From positions 50,444,806-50,508,805 of the forward strand of contig OX457039.1 of the NCBI GenBank assembly GCA_949752735.1: a DNA stretch of 64,000 nt, written 5' to 3'. Numbering within the stretch: position 1 is the stretch's first letter; every line of letters starts with the position of its first letter. The translations under genes were made by a program, and so were the position numbers. Below, one piece after another: positions 51,237 to 62,939 of the stretch. The stretch is from Lumbricus terrestris. Lineage: Eukaryota; Annelida; Clitellata; Crassiclitellata; Lumbricidae. The notes below the pieces were generated by a model. It did no database searches. It was not told where the DNA came from and saw nothing but the letters and a program-made list of their open reading frames with translations.

Positions 51237-54200
51237 ATGACTGATCCTGAGCAGCCAAAGGAAGATAGTTCTAGACAAAAGGACTCTCAGGAAGATTATG
51301 GGTACTTCTTTTATCCCGAAAGGCAGGGTGTCAAGAAGAAAGGATTTTTCGATAAAATGCACGAAGGTCGAAACGCCGGTCAAACGCTTAAATGCTTCAA
51401 TAATGTCTCGTGGTGTATCCAGAAAAGTAAGAATTGTATAAAGTAAATTGTGCATGTACTGGGTTATTTTAAAACCTTCAGTAAAGTTACAGTACTGTTT
51501 TACTTATGGAAATCGTCGTGCCACTTAAAGATGTTGAGCAGTGTTGTACACATTGTTTTGGGCGATAATGCAAGCTACTTCGAGATGCGTATGCCATGTT
51601 TAAAAACCCCGCTGACGTTCAGAATACTTTTTAGCATCTACCAATATGTTAAGATTATGACTTCTAAGACCATTAGAGTCCTCTTGCCTGTTATTTGGCT
51701 ATTCTTTGGAAGGGGTGAATTGTGTTTGCCCTCAGTGTTCTGTCCTTGGCCCCTCTCTTATACATTATTTATACCTCTCATTATTTATACCTGCTCATTG
51801 TGGAACATGGTGCCTTGGGCCAACTCTATGCAAATGATACACAGGCGTACAACATTGCTTTTCATCTAACGCTGCTTCTGCAGTCAGGGCTATGAGTCAG
51901 GCACTGCCTGCCCTGAAGACATGGTTGGTATCAAACTGTCTCAGCCTAAACCATGCTAAGACCAAACCCATGTCGCTGGGCACCTGACAGCAGATGTCAA
52001 AGCTTAACCTGACTGACTTTTCTATTGAATTTCCAAACTATAATTTATCTACCTTGACATCCTACTGGGCCAGGAACTTACTTTTGTACCTCACTACAAT
52101 CACCTCAGTCACTCCTGTTTTTATCAACTGAGCCAGCTTCGTGCAGTTGCTCTCAAAATGTACCAGATCTGTTCCTTGGTTTGGCGCTGTCTTATGGGTG
52201 TGACCATTGCCTACTTACAGGAGTTTTGATGCTCCATCCTAAGCGTCCAGTGTATCTACACTCTTCAAAGCAGGCTGGCTTCTTGTCTCCCGGTCGCATA
52301 CTTCTACTATGCAGCACCATGCCTTTTCTGCTGCTGTTCCTGCAATCTGGAATGGGCTTCCTGTGTAACTACGTCTAGGCACCTAGGGCCTTTTTGACCA
52401 CATTCTACTCTATTCTCAAGACTGTTCTCTTTAGCTAGGGTTGGTTTTGGGAGTGATTCTGTGTAGATAGTCTTGAAGGGCCACTATATAAATATCTGAA
52501 ATGAATGATCAATGAACTGAGCGCTTTTGCTTATTCAATAATTTTTTAATTGTTGAGAACTTTAGCATAATCTAGGCTGGAGAAGACTATTCATTTTAAA
52601 AACGGTGCTATAGTAAATGCCTAGGTGCATACACACATGATGTTGTAGTGGCTTTGTATGTGTAGCCAAAGCTTTTAAGGATACTTGGAGAAACTATGAA
52701 AGTCTTGTTTTGTTATGTTAATGATTAGTCAAATGTGTGTAGTCAAGTAGCAGAATTATATAGACAATTTCAGATATTGATTAAATTATTTGAATTAAGA
52801 AAATCAGTGATAGAATTTGGCCAATAAGAAAATCGAAATCATTGGCAGAATTTGGCCAATCTTTATATATGAATATTGGTTTAGAATTACTGTTTGCTGT
52901 AAGAATTTCTTTTGTAGATAACTTTAGATAACTTTAATTAGGATCTTTGTAGTTTAGTTCCAATTTTTAGGCTATGTGTTTGTTTTATAGACCCTATGGT
53001 GAAATTATTGATTGGTGCTTTGAAAAGCCAAGGATGGTAAGTTTTTTGTTTTTTGCTGACTCAGTTAATTTCTCTGCTTAACAATAAAGGCTTGTTATCT
53101 AGTTCAAACAATGCGCTGCCTATTGCGGATGTGCTCTTCATAATCTTGCGTTGTAAACTTCTTTTCTTTTCAGTGTTCAATGTTCAAATAGTTATGTTAA
53201 TTTTAAAATGTGATTCAAAACTTGCTTTTAAAAATATAATGGGACATCAGTACTGAATCTTGTTTGTTAGCTGTTCAATGTTGCTTTTAAATACTATTCA
53301 CTGCTGTACCAATTGGTAAGTATGAAATATTTTCGAATGATGGTTTCTGTACTGACAGCAGATTTAATAAATTATAGGTCGAGAATTAACTTGCATATTT
53401 TTGTACTGTTTATAAAATGTCAGAAATTCATTTGTGTTCCTTTAGATGAGAACTGTAAGAATTTCTATGCTGTTGAATATTTTAGTGACTTTGACACAAG
53501 TCGACATGTATCTTGTGTTGAATATTTTAGTGACTTTGACACAAGTCGACATGTATCTTGCAGTGATATTTTACTTCAGCAAATAATTTTCGTTTTACTT
53601 CTATTTCAGTTCGGACGTACTCAATTTCAGTTCTAGTTCAATTACAGTTCTTCAAAAATTTCAGTTATACTTCAATTTCAGTTTTTAAAATAATTTCAGT
53701 TCTCAATTCAGTTCTTGCATTTAAATAATTTCAGTTTTACTTCTTTATAGGCCTAGGACTTGCTTCAAATTAAACCCAAGTTCGAAAATTTTCATTATCG
53801 ATATGCTTCTTCATTTTAAAGAACCTCCTATTTTCACCGACATTAGCGGACAGTTTATTCTCCCCGTGCACCTATTAGAAGTCTTCACCCAGAAAAAATG
53901 TGTTTCTTCTATAAGTTTGAAAAGCCAGAGCTTCAGCATCTTCTGCAAGTGGGGCAGTGCTGCCATAGACTTGACTTCTTTCCCTCCAATAATAATTGTG
54001 CGTAATTTTTACTACAAACACCAAGCAATTTGAACTCCAGATCTAGTTAGTATAATTTGCTGAAAATTTAATTGGCATTAGTTGCTGGATGGCACCAATC
54101 CGCTAACATGTTTACAATAGCTAATCACACCCCTTATCATATTCCATTGAATTGGTCAACCACGCTACATTTTTTTTAACACATTTATGCAGTGTGCTTT

Positions 54201-57200
54201 CTCTATAGTGAAGCCGCTGACTCGAATCAGTCACATGAAAGTTTCACGCCAACCCTGAATATATTTCTTAGCATTCTGTGTGCGCTTATTCACTGAAGAA
54301 GACAAAAGTAAGTTGTTGAGAAGTTTACCAGAAACATCCAGAAACGTCCGTTTTATGGTACAAGCGTTGCATGGTTAGGCTAGGCCTATTTGTCTGTTTC
54401 GTTCCCCTAGGCCTATTTAAACAATCCAATACATGATTTTTTATTTAGCCCAGTGAGCAAGCTGCACGAAGTTATCATGATTGAAATATTTGCACTTCAG
54501 TAATCAAAGTGATTTTTCACATAACCACATTCTTATCATGAAGTTGAATATTATTAACTTACAGAAAAGGTTCAAATACAAAAGACCATAATAAATTGCA
54601 CACGAAAGCACATGCCAAAGATGCCAAAGTTTTAATAGTCAGAAAGTATGTGCGCCTTTTAGATGCGAACTCAGCTGCTTAGGAAAGGCTATGTGCTAAA
54701 ATTTCCAATTTTGTCATAATTTCCGTTCTAAAATTAATTTTCGTTTTTATTCTAATTTTCGTTCACTGTGCTTAATTTCAGTTCTATTTCAGTTTTCGTT
54801 CTCAAAATAATTTCAGTTTGAGTTAAAGTTATACTGAACGGATATCAATATTTTCAGTTCTAATTTTACGTAATTTTGGGAATGGGGCAAGCAAGCGTCT
54901 CAAATAGCCTCTGCTACCCAAATGCCCAACCGCGCCACCTTCGCGTGGTCCCCCCTGTTTTAACAAAGGGCGTGGTGGGCGACCGAGCAATCGCCGGTAT
55001 ATGCGATGCCCACATGGGCGAAGAAACCGAAGGACGGACGATAGAGGATATCGACGCTGGGAGATGGTGTCTCCTTAAAAACACCGGGAGAAAGGCAACG
55101 GGAAACCATCTCTCTAAAATTCCCAAGTTTAAATGAATGACGAATCCACATATAAAAACCTTAGTATGGAGTGTGATGTTATATGGATCAGAGACATGGA
55201 CTATGCGAATGGAAGACATCAAGAGAATTGAAGCATTTGAAATGTGGTTATGGAGAAGGATAGAAAGAATCAGCTGGAGGGATCATATCAGCAATGAGGA
55301 GGTATTGAGAAGAGTCGGAGAAAAGAGAGCGATGATACGCACAATTAGAGAAAGACAAAGAAGATGGATCGGGCACACACTCAGAGGAGACTCGATGCTG
55401 CGAACAATCATAGAGGGGAAAATGGATGGAAAAAGAACGAGAGGCAGACCAAGACAAAGACTGTTGGACTGGATGATGAAAGATGGCTATCAGAAGATGA
55501 AAATGAAAGCGCAGAACAGAGAGGAATGGAGACGTCAAACATTCGAACCTGCCTAAGGGCAGAGCACGGAAAAGAAGAAGAAAGAATTTTACTTATCGTT
55601 AATGAAAATATCACTGGTATCTTGTGTTGAATATTTAGTGACTTTGACATAAGTCAACATGTATCTTGTGTTGAATATTTAATGTATGTATGTGCACTTG
55701 TTATAGCGCCCCTTCAAGCTCTCTTTACTCAGAGGCGCTCCCGAATGCAGAGCGGACACTGCATCGGAGTTTCACGCCGAAGCGCTGAGCAATTGTGAGT
55801 GAAGGACTTGCCCAAGGTCCTTACGCGGCAAGGTGGATTCGAACCTCGAACCTTCCGGCTTCAAGGCAATGACGCCACCACTACGCCACCGCGCCCCACA
55901 GTCGACATGTATCTTGTGTTGAATATTTTAGTGACTTTGACACAGGTCGACATGTATCTTGTGTTGAATATTTTAGTGACTTTGACACAAGTCGACATGT
56001 ATCTTGTGTTGAATATTTTAGTGACTTTGACACAAGTCGACATGTATCTTGTGTTGAATATTTTAGTGACTTTGACACAAGTCGATATGTATCTTGTGTT
56101 GAATATTTTAGTGACTTTGACACAAGTCGACATGTATCTTGTGTTGAATATTTTAGTGACTTTGACACAAGTCGACATGTATCTTGTGATGAATATTTTA
56201 GTGACTTTGACACAAGTCGACATGTATCTTGTGTTGAATATTTTAGTGACTTTGACACAAGTCGACATGTATCTTGTGAGGAATGCATCTCAAGAGTAAA
56301 TGGTGGCTATGATCCGACTAACAATCAAGTAAGGTTGATGTTGCTGTTAGTCTGATAAGTGATATTCTTAAGTTTAATAATGGCTTTTATATATTTTGTA
56401 AATTATGTCAAAATTTTTGAAAGGGTCGACCCATTTTCGTGCAGTTGTTAGAATACATAGTCACCACAACTGCATGTTAGAAGCTTGTAGCACTTAGTAA
56501 GTACTGATATATTATGGACAGAATTCTCAAAAGTATGTAGGCTGTTTTTGATGAAGGCATTTTCACTCTTGCCTGCTGTTAGAAGATTTTGTCCAATTAC
56601 AGAAAAAATTTAATAGTTTGAACTTGGAGCGAGGAATGTCTCTCTGTGCCCTACTTGACTAGATGTCCTTGCCCCTATGCGTGCATCCCTGGATCTGGTT
56701 GCTGACCTTGCATAATAAGCACTACTTGTTGATTTAGGCAGAACTCTGTCTTTAATTATTTATAAAACACTAGGCATGTATACTATTATGTGCTTGTAGT
56801 ATTGTAGGCCTAGTTTTGAAGTTTGCACATGCATTGGTGTAGGTTATATGTTTGTTGCATTTTGCAAGGTTTTGCTTTGCAATATCAGATACTCTGCAAA
56901 CTGAAATACTTGTGCATGCAGCATTGTATGTATCCACATTTTAAAGTAAACAATATTCTATAGTATTGACCTAATGCAAAGTTTGTGCCACAATTCAAGT
57001 TACCAAATGTTCTATTTTTTAACGGCCTTTCTTAGAACCTCCAGTTTTGGGTTGTCATGATCAGGAACAGTTCTGAACTTTTTCATGGTTATAAACTAAA
57101 TGTTTATAGATACTGTATGTTACTTGATGGACACATTTGTGTAATGCTATATTCAGTGGGCACTTTCTACTGAAGGGATGCAGGTTTGAATCTACTTCAA

Positions 57201-59408
57201 GCTGCTGCATAGTGACATTGGACAAGTTGCTCACCCATAATTGTCTGTGAGGAAAGCAACAGAAAAACAGCCTCACTTATCTTATCCGAAGATGTCATAA
57301 GAGCTAACAGATCTGCCTTTGAGCAGAGAACTCAACTATTATTTGCTTAACAGGGTCTTAACTGTCACTTCAAATTGATTTCCAGTACAACATGTGTTAA
57401 AAGTTTATAATGGCTTCAATTCATGATAAATAATAAACTGGACTCCCTGATATGACTTTTGTGTTAATTCAGGGTGTGTGTTCCTGAATGAGGAGTGTTG
57501 TTACATTTACAGATTGTTGTATGCAAGAACAATTCTAAATCTCGTGATGTGTGTTGCAGTGTGTTAGCTCACGAGTTAATACACATGTTTGACTTCTGCC
57601 GAGCCAAAGCGGACTTCACTAATCTTGAGCATTTGGCTTGTACTGAGGTGTGTCTTGAGTGATATTTATATTATTAAAATTATGTTTTCTTCAACATATT
57701 TTTATTTGGCAGCCAGAATAAAAAATATAAAAAATTTTAAACTGATGAATGCTGCCAAACCAGCTGACCAATGACTATAGCAAATGGAAATGCAGCATTC
57801 ATGTGTGATTGACAGAATGAAAATCCATCTAAAGGTGATTGACATTAGACTAAGATTACCTAGACATTGTGTTGAATAATAGTGCCATATTTTGTGGAGT
57901 CGACTGCCAAATTGGCTGGCATTGGGATATGAAACATATTCGGTGGGACTAATCAATGACAATCAATGCTGGTAAAATTACTTTATCTTCTATATCAAAT
58001 GACCTTTATGCATAACTTTGATATCATAGGCCCTTATCCAACGTGTTTATCAAACAATCTGATCTAACTGTGGTGCTGTTTGAGGTAAAGTTCTAGATAC
58101 TTATACAGTACGGACCACATTTTTGGGTCATGTTAAAATTACCTTATCTAAAGCCTTTGTCAAATGATTGATATGATAAATCATAAGATAAATGATAATC
58201 ATCAATAGGGTTAGATGACGTACTTCAAAATATCCAATGACTTAATAAGATTTGCTGGCTTCCTCAGATGGCGCTTGGTGATTTAATTCTGTTGTTTAAT
58301 TGTAGATACGTGCGGCTTCGATTATGCACTGCTCTTTCATGTCAGCCATGAATGAAGGAGATGCAAAACTCTGGAACTTCAAAGGCAAACATCAGGTTGA
58401 ATCAAGAAATAGTTATATATTCTGTCATGCAATGGATAAATAAGCACTCTTCTTCCTAATGCATCCTTGATCCAAATGAGTTTTCTCTATGCTTACTTAC
58501 TTAAGGTCACTCGAGCAGAGAACCAGACTATTAAAATCTATATTCGATAGTTCTGTGGAATCTTTATTTTAATAATCTGATTCCCTTCTCGGTGGTATTA
58601 AATAAGTATAGGGAAACTTGTTTGAATTAAGGGTGCATTGGGATCTCAAACCAACCAGGCACTTGTTATTTTTGGATTAATATTCGGACAGCAATGAGTT
58701 GCTTGTTTCGAAAAGTGGGAACCAAAGATATGGTGGAAGCAGTAGTTTCATTTTGATGATGATGATGGTTCTCTGCCCGAAGGCAGGTTCATTGGCTTTA
58801 CGCCCCTGGGGATGAGATGAGTGAGGTGGTTTCCCGTTGCCTTCCCCACAGACAATGATGGGTAAGCAACTTGCCCAAGGTCGCTCCACAGGAGCTTGCA
58901 CCCCTGCGTCCCACACGTGCTAGCCCGAGATATTTAAATCTCTGAATGTCAGCTCCCAGCCCGGGGCTTGAACCGCAGTCTGTTGCAACCAACAGACGAA
59001 TGCCGCTCTCGCTTACCGGTGTAGCTAACTAGGCCAGCAGTTTCATTTTAGTTACAGTTTATTTTTGTGCGTTTTAAGTTGTTTAGTTTATTGAGTTGGT
59101 AAATCATCGGTAAAAATAGAAAAATTGTTTATTCAAAATCAATATTTTGATTTCCTTTTGATGAAATATTTTAAGGAAGTTGTTTATTAATTGTTGTCTT
59201 GTTGTTTTAGGAATGTGTCAAGAAAAAGGCAACGATGTCTGTTATGCTCGTCAGGGACATTAAGCAGGTCGATGCGAAATCCATTGTAGAGAAAGTCTTC
59301 CAGAAATGCTATAAGGACCTTGAACCTTTCGGCCGAATACCGCGCAGAGGCTCTCATGATCCCACAAAAATGTTGGCAGAAGGAGCTATGTATGGATACT
59401 GTAACTGA
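51237..59408 (+). CDS. ATP23: ATP23 mitochondrial inner-membrane protease (6 exons, 246 aa)
   Basis: ATP23 (XRCC6BP1) is an intermembrane-space metalloprotease; in yeast it matures Atp6 and helps assemble ATP synthase. Exons: 51237-51426, 52991-53036, 56247-56328, 57513-57647, 58306-58395, 59211-59408, with matching phases. The total of 246 aa equals the human length. Landmarks: [58 protein letters not shown]; active site HELIH (His126, Glu127, His130) followed by [37 protein letters not shown] and [11 protein letters not shown]. The many Cys fit the twin-Cys fold of the family. The acceptor and first 31 bases of exon 3 are amplified as a 45-bp minisatellite just upstream, so alternative in-frame starts of exon 3 are possible. 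The last 15 residues differ from human. All catalytic residues are present. Confidence 0.96.
51690..52500 (+). mobile_element. Degenerate LINE reverse transcriptase in ATP23 intron 1
   Basis: Shifting plus-strand frames give [19 protein letters not shown] text, then [14 protein letters not shown] (catalytic YADDTQ region with one change) and later [23 protein letters not shown] text. The end GGGCCACTATATAAATATCTGAAATGAATGA fits a CR1-type tail. Many stops, so inactive. Confidence 0.7.
53472..53560 (+). repeat. Two outlying copies of the ATP23 exon-3 acceptor repeat
   Basis: Two 45-bp units (GTTGAATATTTTAGTGACTT ... TATCTTG), nearly identical to the main array at 55901-56280, lie 2.4 kb upstream in ATP23 intron 2. 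They are open in the same frame ([15 protein letters not shown] twice), then diverge at CTTGCAGTGAT. Confidence 0.95.
54870..55600 (+). mobile_element. LINE 3' end with intact C-terminal domain
   Basis: From about 55137 to 55556 an open frame (139 aa) reads [60 protein letters not shown] and [16 protein letters not shown]. This is the familiar end of animal non-LTR retrotransposon polyproteins. The preceding 54870-55130 is untranslated or degraded. The tail is CCTGCCTAAGGGCAGAGCAC then GAAGAAGAAAG. 5'-truncated; inserted within ATP23 intron 2 between copies of the exon-3 repeat. Confidence 0.88.
55611..55689 (+). repeat. Diverged copies of the ATP23 exon-3 acceptor repeat
   Basis: GTATCTTGTGTTGAATATTTAGTGACTTTGACATAAGTCAA... 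carries a one-base deletion (TATTTAG for TATTTTAG) and substitutions, so it is out of frame. It is cut off by the SINE that begins at about 55690. Confidence 0.9.
55690..55898 (-). mobile_element. tRNA-derived SINE, family A, copy 2
   Basis: Nearly identical to 5971-6179, with a B box at GGATTCGAACCTCG (plus) and an A-box-like head at the right end. It splits the ATP23 exon-3 repeat region: degraded copies to its left, the clean array directly to its right. Confidence 0.85.
55901..56280 (+). repeat. 45-bp minisatellite made of the ATP23 exon-3 splice acceptor and exon start
   Basis: Eight full units begin at 55901, 55946, 55991, 56036, 56081, 56126, 56171 and 56216; a ninth, partial unit at 56261 runs into exon 3. 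Each holds TTGAATATTTTAG (acceptor) followed by TGACTTTGACACAAGTCGAC and ATGTATCTTGTG (start of exon 3). Only single-base variants occur (ACAGGTC at 55942, GATATG at 56084, GTGATGAA near 56189). None breaks the exon frame. The last acceptor, with exon start 56247, gives the protein that matches human ATP23. Confidence 0.97.
58753..59039 (-). mobile_element. tRNA-derived SINE, family B, with LINE-derived tail
   Basis: On minus it begins GCTGGCCTAGTTAGCTACAC (A-box region), has GCGGTTCAAGCCCCGGG (B box), then GGCAACGGGAAACCACCTC. It ends TGAACCTGCCTTCGGGCAGA then GAACCATCATCATCATC. The final 20 bases or so match the 3' tail of the LINE at 54870-55600 and 29370-29497. Located in the last ATP23 intron. 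Confidence 0.82.
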
Positions 59409-60410
59409 ATTAAATTTTTATAGTTTCTTTTATATGTAACAGGTATATAATTATGTGCATACTTGAATATGTATGTATTGATATACTGGTTATGGATGTA
59501 TATGCTGTTACAAATGTATATACATTTATGCACATAAGCAATGTGCAAGAAAGAGACCATTACTGCATAGAGAAATTTGATGCACCTAGATTTTGCTAAA
59601 CTGATAGCAAAACAGTTGTGTGGTTTGTAGTCTTGTAAAGAAATCGAACTATGTTTGTCAGGAGATGTCTTGTGATCCAAATAATTTGTTGACTTGGCTC
59701 AAAGTATGGAATTAACAGATTTAAAAATCATTATGCAACAGCATAATATTATTAATATTGCTATTTTAATGGATATGAACTACTGGTTTATGTTATATAG
59801 CTAACTGGACCAGAGGTGCACAACCTGCTGGCCTTAAGTGGCCATCTGTCTTGTCCTGTCCTCTCCCTTCCTCCCTCTTGGGGCAATTTAAAATGACAAC
59901 TTTAGGAAAGTGGCCCAAGAACAGAAATTAAAATTATATAGACTAAATCAAAACTTTTGCTGTGCTACTCACAATATTGAGACGAGTGACAACATCTATT
60001 CTGTTTCTAACAAGCAGTTTTCTTGCATGATCTTGTTCTAGTTCTCTGCGCTAGCCATCTAGAATGTTAGCTATTCACTTACGCCATGGTGACCGAGAGA
60101 TGATGATGAATCAATTTGCTTTTTACAAACCGTAGGTTAGTTGAAATGCACAAACTGCAGTTAAAAGCGTAAAATTGAAGAAGAAAGTCGCCAGTTTCTA
60201 GATGAATTGACATTTAAATGTTCTACTGATACTGTCAGCATCAAATTAGCATGTTTTAATCTTCTATGAACCGGTGAAAGAGTTACTGCAGGCAACATTG
60301 TGAAGTGAATATGCTGCTGTCTTTGAAAAGTTGGAGGGAGAATTGAGAAGGAAGAAAAGCGAATATTTAAAAAATACTGTCAGCGGAGTGAGGTTTCCAG
60401 AAGGCAGGCA
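59409..60410. other. ATP23 3' flank; nothing recognised
   Basis: A+T-rich, with short meaningless frames. It should include the ATP23 3' UTR; no unambiguous AATAAA is placed. Confidence 0.35.
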
Positions 60411-60439
60411 GTTAGATGGCTAGGGTGTTACCTGGGTGT

Positions 60440-61215
60440 ATGATGTTTAGAGTTAAAACTGGCCTTAATGCCCAGTGGCAGCACGCTGCCCTAGGTTGCG
60501 CCAGGTTATTTCACCTTCCTATTTTAGTAGTAAACTGCCTGATGGCCTGCCAGAACAATTTGAAATTTTCAATATATTCTTTTTCAATTTCTTTGACCTC
60601 ACGAATAGCTTCCATGGACCTGACTATACCTAAGTATATACTATATAGTAAGCGTATACAACTAATTGGGAAAGTAAAGACTAAATAATATAGGGCTAAG
60701 TACAGATCTTTTGACGGCACCAGCTAAACAATTTCAGCAGGTTGCGTTAAAGTCATGCCATGAGATTTATTTTTCAGCAGGTCGAAGAAATTAAATATAA
60801 AATAGATATTAGAAATCCCTAAGAATTTTTGGCAGGCCATAAGACAGGTCAAAAGTAAAATAGATCTATGATTTTGCCGCCACTTGGCTGATCCCTGTGG
60901 CACTGCAGCAATGCAGACAATGGGGGCAGACCAAGCGGTCCCGATGCCCAACTGCTGATTCCAGTTACTCGTGAGGTAATAAAGCATGTAATTAATACAG
61001 TAATACATTATATTATATGCATGTTGCATGCAGTGGTTATAAAGTGGTTTGGGCGAGCAGTTGGAACGCTGAATGTATGAGCAGTGGGAACGCTGATGAA
61101 GAGTTTTATTGGAACTCATGTGTTTCCAGGGTTCTATCATGATGAGCAGTGGGAACGCAAGCCAATAATTTCTAGAGCAGTGGGAACGCCGTTCCCACGC
61201 GTTCCCACCCACTTT
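60440..61215. repeat. Inverted and clustered repeats of unknown class
   Basis: 60540-60600 (GATGGCCTGCCAGAACAATT ... TTTCTTTGACCT) is a diverged inverted copy of 60780-60850 (read on minus: TATGGCCTGCCAAAAATTCT ... TTTCTTCGACCT). Further right, GAGCAGTGGGAACGC occurs at about 61078, 61144 and 61174, and inverted as GCGTTCCCAC near 61198. This may be a foldback element; the ends are not clear. Confidence 0.4.
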
Positions 61216-61339
61216 AAACCCTGGTACTTACATGCGTGCGTGATTCAATTATATGTTTATATGTATACTAATGAGGTAATAAAGCACATACCTACTTAAT
61301 ACATTATGTTATAGGCATGTTGCTTGCACGTACGTGTGA

Positions 61340-61790
61340 TTCAATTATATGTTTATGTATAGGCCTGCTGTACAGGAAGTGGTAGTTGAAGGGGTAAAGC
61401 GTTCTTTTTTTGTGGAGGAATGCCCTCTGAACGGACACGTTGATATTACAGTGAGGTCATGTGGGTCCAGTTGTCTTTATGTCCTGCTGCACCTAATCCC
61501 GATCTGTATGTCGACCGATAAAATCATTTGTCCGACAAAAGCACTGGTTAGAGTCTTGTCATTGTGACCGCTGTCTGGTCAGGAGACGGAAGTGTCCGAA
61601 TGACCCTCGAGGGAATCCAATCCGTCAATCGAGAGCGGGATGTATCAACCACGTTCGATTCCTCCGTTAAAGCTCATTTAGGAGTGCCGCACGAACCACT
61701 GAACCTGTGATCGCATCGCCGCTCAGATCTGTGCACTGGATTCGGAAAATCAATAGGACAACAATTCAGGACTTGTGGTGTCTCGTGCTT
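61340..61790. other. G+C-richer block with a possible short reading frame
   Basis: A plus-strand frame 61349-61567 (AVQEVVVEGVKRSFFVEECP, then LNGHVDITVRSCG) follows a TATAG that could be an acceptor. The block has more G+C and CpG than its surroundings. I recognise no family and cannot connect it to another exon. Confidence 0.2.
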
Positions 61791-61815
61791 GTTTGTCTGT
61801 CTAGCTGTTATGTTT

Positions 61816-61824
61816 CCGTCCGTG

Positions 61825-61892
<68 letters not shown>
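61816..61892. repeat. (GTCT)n microsatellite
   Basis: About 19 uninterrupted GTCT units. Frames rich in Val-Cys-Leu-Ser or Thr-Asp-Arg-Gln through this tract are artefacts. Confidence 0.97.
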
Positions 61893-61893
<1 letters not shown>

Positions 61894-62006
61894 GCCTTTT
61901 CCAAACCAAAGACTTCTGACCAATGAGTTCGTGTGCAGTTGTGCATTTGTATCCTAAATTTTTGCTTGTGTGAGCATCTTTCTGTCTATACATGGCGCTG
62001 TGCTGC

Positions 62007-62007
<1 letters not shown>

Positions 62008-62062
<55 letters not shown>
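62008..62062. repeat. (AT)n microsatellite
   Basis: Alternating AT for about 45 bases, interrupted once by ATGTAT. Confidence 0.95.
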
Positions 62063-62605
62063 TCCTTGGTCCCACTCAATGTGCGAGCTATGGATACGTG
62101 CAGAATGATGCGAGCTGTATTCTGCTCACTTGAGAGATAGATTGGCGTTATGTCAGATTGACCTCCTATAGATTTGTGGAGCTTTATCCTTTGAGAATCC
62201 GATCGGTCGACACTGTGACGGATTCATGTGCATTCACGCCTCACTATTATAATTATGCAATGTGTATCATGCGTGTTGTTGCTGAGCCTGAGTAATAAGA
62301 CTTTTCGCGCAACTGAGATCGATGAAACTCACAATAACCGTAGCCTAGGCCTACTGTACTCGTGCAATCTAGGTAATTTGTTATCTAAAGCGAGCCCATG
62401 TACATAATTACCGTACATAAGTTGCGTAGGCTTTAATGATCGTTAGAAACATCTGTGTATTCAATAGCTTTAGTTGAGATTTGTCGGATGTGACTAAGCC
62501 TATACCGTATAGGCCTACTGCCATCGATAGGGTGATAAAAGCGTAGATGTATCGGAACCTTCAAGATTCGTGTGTGTGGGGGGGAGGGGGAAGATTCTGT
62601 GTGTT

Positions 62606-62928
62606 CATAGGCGTACGGGAGATTTCGGCAGTGGGGGGGCCGAAAAATCTGACGACTTTTTTTTTAGTCATCCGCTAAAAATTCTTAAAATTTTTCCCGT
62701 CCGAAAAATCTGACGACTTTTTTTTTTAGTCATTCGCCCAAAATTCTAAAATCTTACGACCTTTTTACCCCTGTGTGCCCGAAAAATCCCTCCCGTACCT
62801 GTTTTGCCCGAAAAAATCTCCGAAATTTTTTCCCCCTCCAAGCCTCTTTTGCCCGAAAAACACATTTGCCCGAAATTTTTGGGGGGGGGGGCACTTGCCC
62901 CTCTGGACCCCCGCCTCGTACGCCTATG
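62606..62928. mobile_element. hAT-type MITE (323 bp) with perfect 8-bp TSD
   Basis: Ends CATAGGCGTACGGG and (other strand) CATAGGCGTACGAGG are flanked by TGTGTGTT at 62598-62605 and 62929-62936. Two copies of CCGAAAAATCTGACGACTTT plus a T-run and AGTCAT lie inside, like the MITEs at 18608 and 33779. G-runs occur near both ends. Confidence 0.92.
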
Positions 62929-62939
62929 TGTGTGTTCCA

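Noticed and set aside
54876..55136. 86-aa frame upstream of the LINE end
   Set aside because: Low-complexity retroelement untranslated sequence, with SINE-like GGCAACGGGAAACCATC; no protein similarity.
55901..56280. CRISPR-like array
   Set aside because: There are no unique spacers: units abut with a 45-bp period and derive from the adjacent exon. The DNA is animal.
55799..56299. Plus-strand 166-aa frame with a 15-residue repeat ([15 protein letters not shown]) and mirror frames on minus
   Set aside because: It is simply the 45-bp array read in the wrong frame. The real exon frame is the one giving RHVSC, which matches ATP23.
61674..61993. Thr-Asp-Arg-Gln and Val-Cys-Leu-Ser repeat proteins
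   Set aside because: Translations of the (GTCT)n microsatellite.
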